64,000 nucleotides of DNA from JBGMEA01 sp963674555 (GTDB lineage: Bacteria; Bacillota; Clostridia; Eubacteriales; Anaerofustaceae): NCBI GenBank assembly GCA_963674555.1, contig OY771429.1, positions 186,001-250,000 of the forward strand, read 5' to 3'. The translations under genes were made by a program, and so were the position numbers. Below, piece after piece: positions 60,115 to 64,000 of this stretch; the stretch's first letter is position 1, and every line of letters starts with the position of its first letter. The notes beneath the pieces are model-generated. The model searched no databases, had not been told where the DNA came from, and saw only the letters and a list, made by a program, of their open reading frames with translations.

Positions 60115-61282
60115 TCTCATCATCTCCTTGCTTATCAATTTCCATAATCTCCGCATACTCCTTGCGTATATATCTTTTATCTCCGTCTTCGACATGTGCT
60201 AAGTTCCATATATCCATGACTTGATTGGTCGTCAAAATTCCACGATCAAACAATTGTTGTGAGACACTTAATTTTGTTTCGTTAGAAGCATATTGAAGAC
60301 GATTTGCAGTAAATAATACTTCGTTATCAAATGCCAATTCTTTTTGTGTATAAAGCATATTACTCATCACTAAAGAAAGTTGAAGACTGAAACTTTCAAT
60401 TTCACCTTCATAATATGCATTCCATTCATCTTCATTGAATTTATTTTGCAAAATTGCTTCATTCGTCCCAAAATAATTAAATACATTATTTTGAATTAAT
60501 TTCATTTGCTTATCATCAATCCAAACTGGCTTGCTTTCAATTTGTTGTACATCTGCATATTTCGAATCAAACAGTAACACACCACTTGTATTCTCAGAAC
60601 TCAAATTAGCTGAAGAGAATTTTGCTCTTTCTTTCTCTAAATCAGATGGATTAACTACCTGCTGTAATCTTGCAATAAATCTCAAGTAAGCTGATTGCTC
60701 AACACCGTTAATAATGCTCTGTTTTTGTGTGTCTAATAAATTTATTGTTGGATACAGAGCATCATTTCCGTCACCAAAGAAATCATTTTTATATTGGAAT
60801 CTTGTCAGCACTCCCACTCTGCTATATTCAATAGCCGCTGTTTGACCATTGACGAATTTATATCTCAACCAAGGCTCACCTTTAACATCAATAATTTCTG
60901 TCCTTTGTGGAAGCAATGGGAAAAATCCATTGATCGTTTCATAGTCATTAGCATATAAAGGAAGAATAAAAGCAGTTGTGTTTACTTTCAGTATCGTTGC
61001 TAGCCTATAAAGGAATTGTGTTGTTGTCATCCATGGGTTTGGTTTAAACTGCAATGTTTTTTCTAAATTACGGTATGCACGTCCTTTGATCTCAGGTTTT
61101 AGTTTTGAACAGAAAGTAGCATATCTATCTATAGCCGCTCTGCATAATTCAAACTCGTAGATCGATCCATTGTAAGTATTAAAACTTGGAGTGTAACCGT
61201 TAAGCATTCTAAAAAACTGCTGAACCACTTGATTTGTTTGTGTTGTATCTTTTTTGGGAAAAATTTTTTCAAAAAGTCCTAT
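60038..61282 (-). CDS. Phage portal protein (HK97 family), probable AUA start
   Basis: About 414 residues. The core has YEFELCRAAIDRYATFCSKL, PNPWMTTTQFLYRLATILKV, FFPLLPQRTEII and GVEQSAYLRFIARLQQ, all PF04860 features. The first canonical start is GTG at 61228 with no SD. The frame extends 18 codons further and reads GLFEKIFPKKDTTQTNQ, a typical portal N-terminus (MGLF...). The codon before it is ATA (61282), 9 nt after AGGAAG, with an in-frame stop just upstream. AUA is therefore the likely start, or an ATG was mutated to ATA. Confidence 0.88.
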   Translation of the reverse strand: MGLFEKIFPKKDTTQTNQVVQQFFRMLNGYTPSFNTYNGSIYEFELCRAAIDRYATFCSKLKPEIKGRAYRNLEKTLQFKPNPWMTTTQFLYRLATILKVNTTAFILPLYANDYETINGFFPLLPQRTEIIDVKGEPWLRYKFVNGQTAAIEYSRVGVLTRFQYKNDFFGDGNDALYPTINLLDTQKQSIINGVEQSAYLRFIARLQQVVNPSDLEKERAKFSSANLSSENTSGVLLFDSKYADVQQIESKPVWIDDKQMKLIQNNVFNYFGTNEAILQNKFNEDEWNAYYEGEIESFSLQLSLVMSNMLYTQKELAFDNEVLFTANRLQYASNETKLSVSQQLFDRGILTTNQVMDIWNLAHVEDGDKRYIRKEYAEIMEIDKQGDDESANQIGQQGISSISDTSTDPKEQEN

Positions 61283-61301
61283 TGTTCTTCACTTCCTCTC
61301 A

Positions 61302-62999
61302 TCAATAATTAACCATATTCATATAATTAGTTTGTTCATTTTGGTAAACAATATACGCATCAAGAAGGCTTGCAGTGCCATCTATGCGTTTTGTTGAATC
61401 TCTTGTTTTGCATAAATACATATTATTATTGCTATCGATTGTGACAGATGCATTTACTAAGTTCCACAAGGTCATTGGATTAGCATTGAAATTAATTAAT
61501 TGTTTCTCTAAATCGGCTTGGAAACAACGCATTGGTATATTAAATGTTTTTGCACCTTGACGTACTACCTCAGTTATATTTCCAAAATACTGTTTTAATT
61601 CATCAACTAGATAAGTACTACCATAAGAATCATACCCAATCTTATAAAGGTAAATTCCCATTTCATTCTGAACCTCTAAAAACCACTTTGTAACATCTTT
61701 ATAATTAATCCTATTACCTTGACTTAATCGTAAATAATCTTGTCTTAACCATTCATCATATGGAACTTTATCTTGAATTATCTTTTGTTCCAATCGATCT
61801 GAAGGCAACCAATATTTTTGAAGTACATATAAAATAGGATCATTTGGCACTCTGAAAATAATCGTTGCCGCTGTAAGATCCGTTGTAGAACTTAAATCAA
61901 TTCCACCTATTCCATATTTAGGTTTTAATTCTTCAACATCAAATGTTGACTTATTCTTTACTTGCTCAAAGGATAACCATGCTTCAGAACTGGTCTGTGG
62001 CATATTGAAATGTTTGCAAAGAAGGTTTCTAACTAGTTTTTCATTTTGCTTTGCTAGTTCAACTTTTTCTTTTAAGTAATTATATTTAAAAGAAACCCCA
62101 ATGTTTGGATTTGGTTTTATCCAACAATCAGGGTTCTTCCATTCGCTTTTTTTATCTAGTTCATATATGAAACATATTGTGCGATCATCTTTATAAGTAT
62201 CAGTTCCTTTATAGCCATTAATTATTCGTTCACATTGCTCATAAATGAAATCGTAAATATCACCTCTTACTGTTCCCGCAGTAGTTGTAATCAATACCAA
62301 TGGTTGACTTCTCGCTACTATACCATCACTCATAACATTGTATAGTTCCCTACCATTTTTCCATTGGTGCAATTCATCCATTAATACACCATGTATATTG
62401 AGTCCATCTAAACTGTCTGAGTCGCTTGCTAGTGGACGAAAAATACTATCATTAGTTTCACTGTTAAGTTCAGAAACTAAGCACTTAATTCGCTTCCTAA
62501 GAGCTGGAGACTTTTTGACCATCCTTTTACTTTCAAGCCATATGATCTTTGATTGATCTTTTCTTGTAGAACAGGCATAAACCTCAGCTCCAGGTTCACC
62601 ATCTGCAATCATTAAATATAATCCAATTGCCGAAGCCAAAAAACTCTTCCCATTTTTCTTGCCTATAATCAAAATAGCTCTCTGATATTTTCTATGTCCC
62701 TCAATATCTATAAACCCAAAAATTGTAGCAATCATAGCTTTTTGCCAAAGTTCAAGTGAAACAGATTTACCACCCATCTCACCTTTAGAGTGCTTGCAAT
62801 AATTCTCAATAAATTCAATTGCGTGATTTGCTCTTTTAGGTGAATAATAATATTCACTCTCTTTGTCAGTAAGATCATGAACAATTTTGTCATATGTGTA
62901 TCTTATCTTTTTAGATACAAGGATCTCACCGTCTTTTATTTTCTCGTAGTACTCAAGAATAGGATTATAAAAAAGTGGATACTCAATCATTTCTTCCAC
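61302..62999 (-). CDS. Terminase large subunit
   Basis: 565 residues of the YmfN/Terminase_1 type. The N-terminal ATPase has YQRAILIIGKKNGKSFLASA (Walker A-like, residues 121-140) and LNIHGVLMDELHQWKNG (Walker B with catalytic Glu). The C-terminal RNase-H-like nuclease has GIDLSSTTDLTA and YKIGYDSYGSTYLVDEL with metal-binding Asp residues. It packages DNA into the prohead. It overlaps terS by 17 bp. Confidence 0.95.
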   Translation of the reverse strand: MEEMIEYPLFYNPILEYYEKIKDGEILVSKKIRYTYDKIVHDLTDKESEYYYSPKRANHAIEFIENYCKHSKGEMGGKSVSLELWQKAMIATIFGFIDIEGHRKYQRAILIIGKKNGKSFLASAIGLYLMIADGEPGAEVYACSTRKDQSKIIWLESKRMVKKSPALRKRIKCLVSELNSETNDSIFRPLASDSDSLDGLNIHGVLMDELHQWKNGRELYNVMSDGIVARSQPLVLITTTAGTVRGDIYDFIYEQCERIINGYKGTDTYKDDRTICFIYELDKKSEWKNPDCWIKPNPNIGVSFKYNYLKEKVELAKQNEKLVRNLLCKHFNMPQTSSEAWLSFEQVKNKSTFDVEELKPKYGIGGIDLSSTTDLTAATIIFRVPNDPILYVLQKYWLPSDRLEQKIIQDKVPYDEWLRQDYLRLSQGNRINYKDVTKWFLEVQNEMGIYLYKIGYDSYGSTYLVDELKQYFGNITEVVRQGAKTFNIPMRCFQADLEKQLINFNANPMTLWNLVNASVTIDSNNNMYLCKTRDSTKRIDGTASLLDAYIVYQNEQTNYMNMVNY

Positions 63000-63357
63000 T
63001 CACAAATGAATCAAATCCATCATCTTGAGATGATTGGAAATCAACCTTTGGTAATTTACTGTCTAGTTGTTTAATAGCATTCTGATAGTTTTTTGTAAGT
63101 TGGTTATATTGCCTCGCTGAAGGTCGCTCACGCTCATATGGATCTGTCTTTTCAGATTGAGTGAATTGTTCAACAAAACCTTGCTTGTTTAAGTCCGCTT
63201 CTAAATCCTCAAGTGTGATTCTCAAGAAAGCTGCTCGTGGTATTAATCCATCGAATAGGTTTTTTGAATTTTCTTCTATGTTTTTATATATTTCTCTAAG
63301 TCGCATCTCTTCTTCATTAATGCGCTCTTCTTTTGTTTTCTTTTTTGTTTTTGCCAT
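62983..63357 (-). CDS. Terminase small subunit, P27 family
   Basis: 124 residues, basic N-terminus (AKTKKKTKEERINEEEMRLR), helical body with PRAAFLRITLEDLEADLNKQG and RPSARQYNQLTKNYQNAIKQL, the P27 small terminase pattern. It recognises the packaging site on phage DNA. The HNH gene lies upstream, with the candidate cos region in between. Confidence 0.9.
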   Translation of the reverse strand: MAKTKKKTKEERINEEEMRLREIYKNIEENSKNLFDGLIPRAAFLRITLEDLEADLNKQGFVEQFTQSEKTDPYERERPSARQYNQLTKNYQNAIKQLDSKLPKVDFQSSQDDGFDSFVSGRND

Positions 63358-63385
63358 ATCTCCACACTCCTTTACTTATTTCTTT

Positions 63386-63460
63386 GGGTGGGGGTCACGC
63401 ATGTAGCCTGTGTGTTCAGTTAAAGATCACCGCCGGTCTTAATTGGTCGATAAATCAATT
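63386..63460. other. Candidate cos (packaging) region
   Basis: The gap between the HNH gene and terS contains an unusually GC-rich stretch (GGGTGGGGGTCACGC at about 63386-63400) and a palindromic ACCGCCGGT at 63429-63437 inside a longer AAAGATCACCGCCGGTCTT inverted repeat. HNH-terS-terL phages usually cut cos close to here. No direct proof. Confidence 0.4.
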
Positions 63461-63778
63461 TCCAAATGGGGGTATATCCATGAAAATAATGTCTCCAGTA
63501 GAATCAAAGTAATAACATCTATCTTCTTCTTTAGATTTCTCTTCTTGGTTATGACATATCAAGCAATCATATTTCAAATTGTCATGATTAAGACTGATCA
63601 AAGGATCATTAATATTCTCAGGTGTCAACCATTCTTTATGATGAACAATGTATCCAAGTTCTCTACCACACGTCTCACACATACCACCATCTATACTGAT
63701 TCGTTTTTGCATATAACTTTTTCTACATTCTTTCCAAGCCTTAGTGTTATAAAAGCTCTTCGCCCACTCTTTAGCCAT
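63455..63778 (-). CDS. Phage HNH endonuclease
   Basis: 107 residues: FYNTKAWKECRKSYMQK, CETCGRELGYIVHHKEWL and DCLICHNQEE. It carries the HNH metal site (HH followed by N and H) and two zinc-binding CxxC pairs. HNH proteins beside terminase help cleave cos DNA in HK97-like phages. Its ATG overlaps the stop of the NUMOD1 gene (TAATG), so the two are translationally coupled. Confidence 0.9.
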   Translation of the reverse strand: MAKEWAKSFYNTKAWKECRKSYMQKRISIDGGMCETCGRELGYIVHHKEWLTPENINDPLISLNHDNLKYDCLICHNQEEKSKEEDRCYYFDSTGDIIFMDIPPFGN

Positions 63779-63990
63779 TAAAAAGATTCACCTGCAAATC
63801 TCCATACAAACCCATAAGCCTTTTCTTTTATCCTATTGCAAACAGTTGAAATGAAACCTCGATTAAAACCAAGCTTCTCATATATTTCTAACTGAGATCT
63901 CCAATGTCTAATTAAGTTTCCTGTAAGATCATATTGGTCAACAGGCTTCCATTTCTTTTTTGCAACAGCTTTATAATCCATACTTGCCAT
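63778..63990 (-). CDS. NUMOD1-like DNA-binding protein
   Basis: 70 residues. VDQYDLTGNLIRHWRSQLEI followed by GFNRGFISTVCNRIKEKAYG and FVWRF matches the NUMOD1 module: a short strand with a Gly-Asn turn, then a helix-turn-helix that binds DNA. NUMOD1 normally occurs fused to HNH or GIY-YIG homing endonucleases. Here it is a separate gene immediately before the HNH gene, overlapping it by 1 bp, so it may target that nuclease. The window ends 10 bp upstream of its ATG; a partner start at residue 4 is also possible. Confidence 0.7.
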   Translation of the reverse strand: MASMDYKAVAKKKWKPVDQYDLTGNLIRHWRSQLEIYEKLGFNRGFISTVCNRIKEKAYGFVWRFAGESF

Positions 63991-64000
63991 TCTTTTCTTT

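Larger units (their letters stand above)
45171..64000. mobile_element. HK97-type siphovirus prophage (one arm, incomplete at window end)
   Basis: All genes from the integrase to the window edge are phage genes on the - strand in canonical order: HNH, terS, terL, portal, protease, capsid, connector, tail, fibre, lysis, then regulator and integrase. The frames are intact and show no decay, so the element may be inducible. The early region, main repressor and second attachment site would lie past position 64000. Confidence 0.95.

Noticed and set aside
1..64000. CRISPR arrays, insertion sequences or defence islands
   Set aside because: No regularly spaced repeats, transposase or known defence genes were seen on either strand.

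Overview
The window is an AT-rich chromosome segment of a low-G+C Firmicute, most likely a Clostridia-grade bacterium. Four signs support this: the miaB-mutS-mutL-miaA-(PF06838 lyase)-lexA order, a LexA with Bacillus-type SOS boxes opposite a YneA-like LysM protein, an L20/IF3 leader with an attenuator, and a T-box leader on thrS. Start codons were mostly chosen by Shine-Dalgarno (SD) spacing. Several are TTG or GTG, and two look like AUA (infC and the prophage portal gene). The last 18.8 kb is a prophage.

Positions 1-9400 (+ strand): the end of an ApbE flavin transferase; an ACT / UPF0210 / amino-acid racemase cluster; a cysteine desulfurase plus ThiI pair for sulfur transfer to tRNA; an RNA-acting beta-CASP hydrolase; and two tandem tyrosine-recombinase-like genes. 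The first recombinase has lost nearly all its catalytic residues and follows a perfect 30-bp palindrome. The second looks active.

Positions 9400-20300: an SOS divergon (yneA-like/lexA), then on the - strand a PLP lyase-like gene, miaA, mutL, mutS and miaB (DNA mismatch repair and tRNA A37 modification). A two-tRNA unit and a 41-residue basic peptide gene lie on the + strand. The infC-rpmI-rplT operon follows on the - strand with its regulatory leader.

Positions 20300-32500: a polar amino-acid ABC transporter, a small Cys-containing helical protein, thrS under a T-box, a large DUF4153-like membrane protein, tRNA-Trp and a macro-domain protein, then the pncB-ddl-argS operon and tRNA-Val.

Positions 32500-45170: nrdR, a NUDIX hydrolase and deoB on the + strand. 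Opposite lies one compact - strand run that encodes the whole histidine pathway (hisZ-G-D-C-B-H-A-F-IE) and continues into cobalamin nucleotide-loop genes (cobU, cobS, a second short CobU-like gene, a CobC-like phosphatase). A tRNA-Leu(UAG) gene closes the host part.

Positions 45171-64000: one arm of an HK97-type siphovirus prophage inserted at the 3' end of tRNA-Leu. Reading against the coordinates, the late operon runs NUMOD1/HNH, terminase small and large subunits, portal, protease, capsid, connector proteins, tail tube, tail chaperone with a -1 frameshift, tape measure, Dit, Tal, fibre, holin and an M23 lysin. It ends at a terminator, beyond which lie a small helix-turn-helix gene and the integrase. 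The early/replication genes, the main repressor and the far attachment site lie beyond the window. I found no CRISPR array, insertion sequence, defence island or clearly novel multi-gene system. The most unusual items are the degenerate recombinase with its palindrome, the two CobU-like proteins with complementary motif losses, and the AUA starts.
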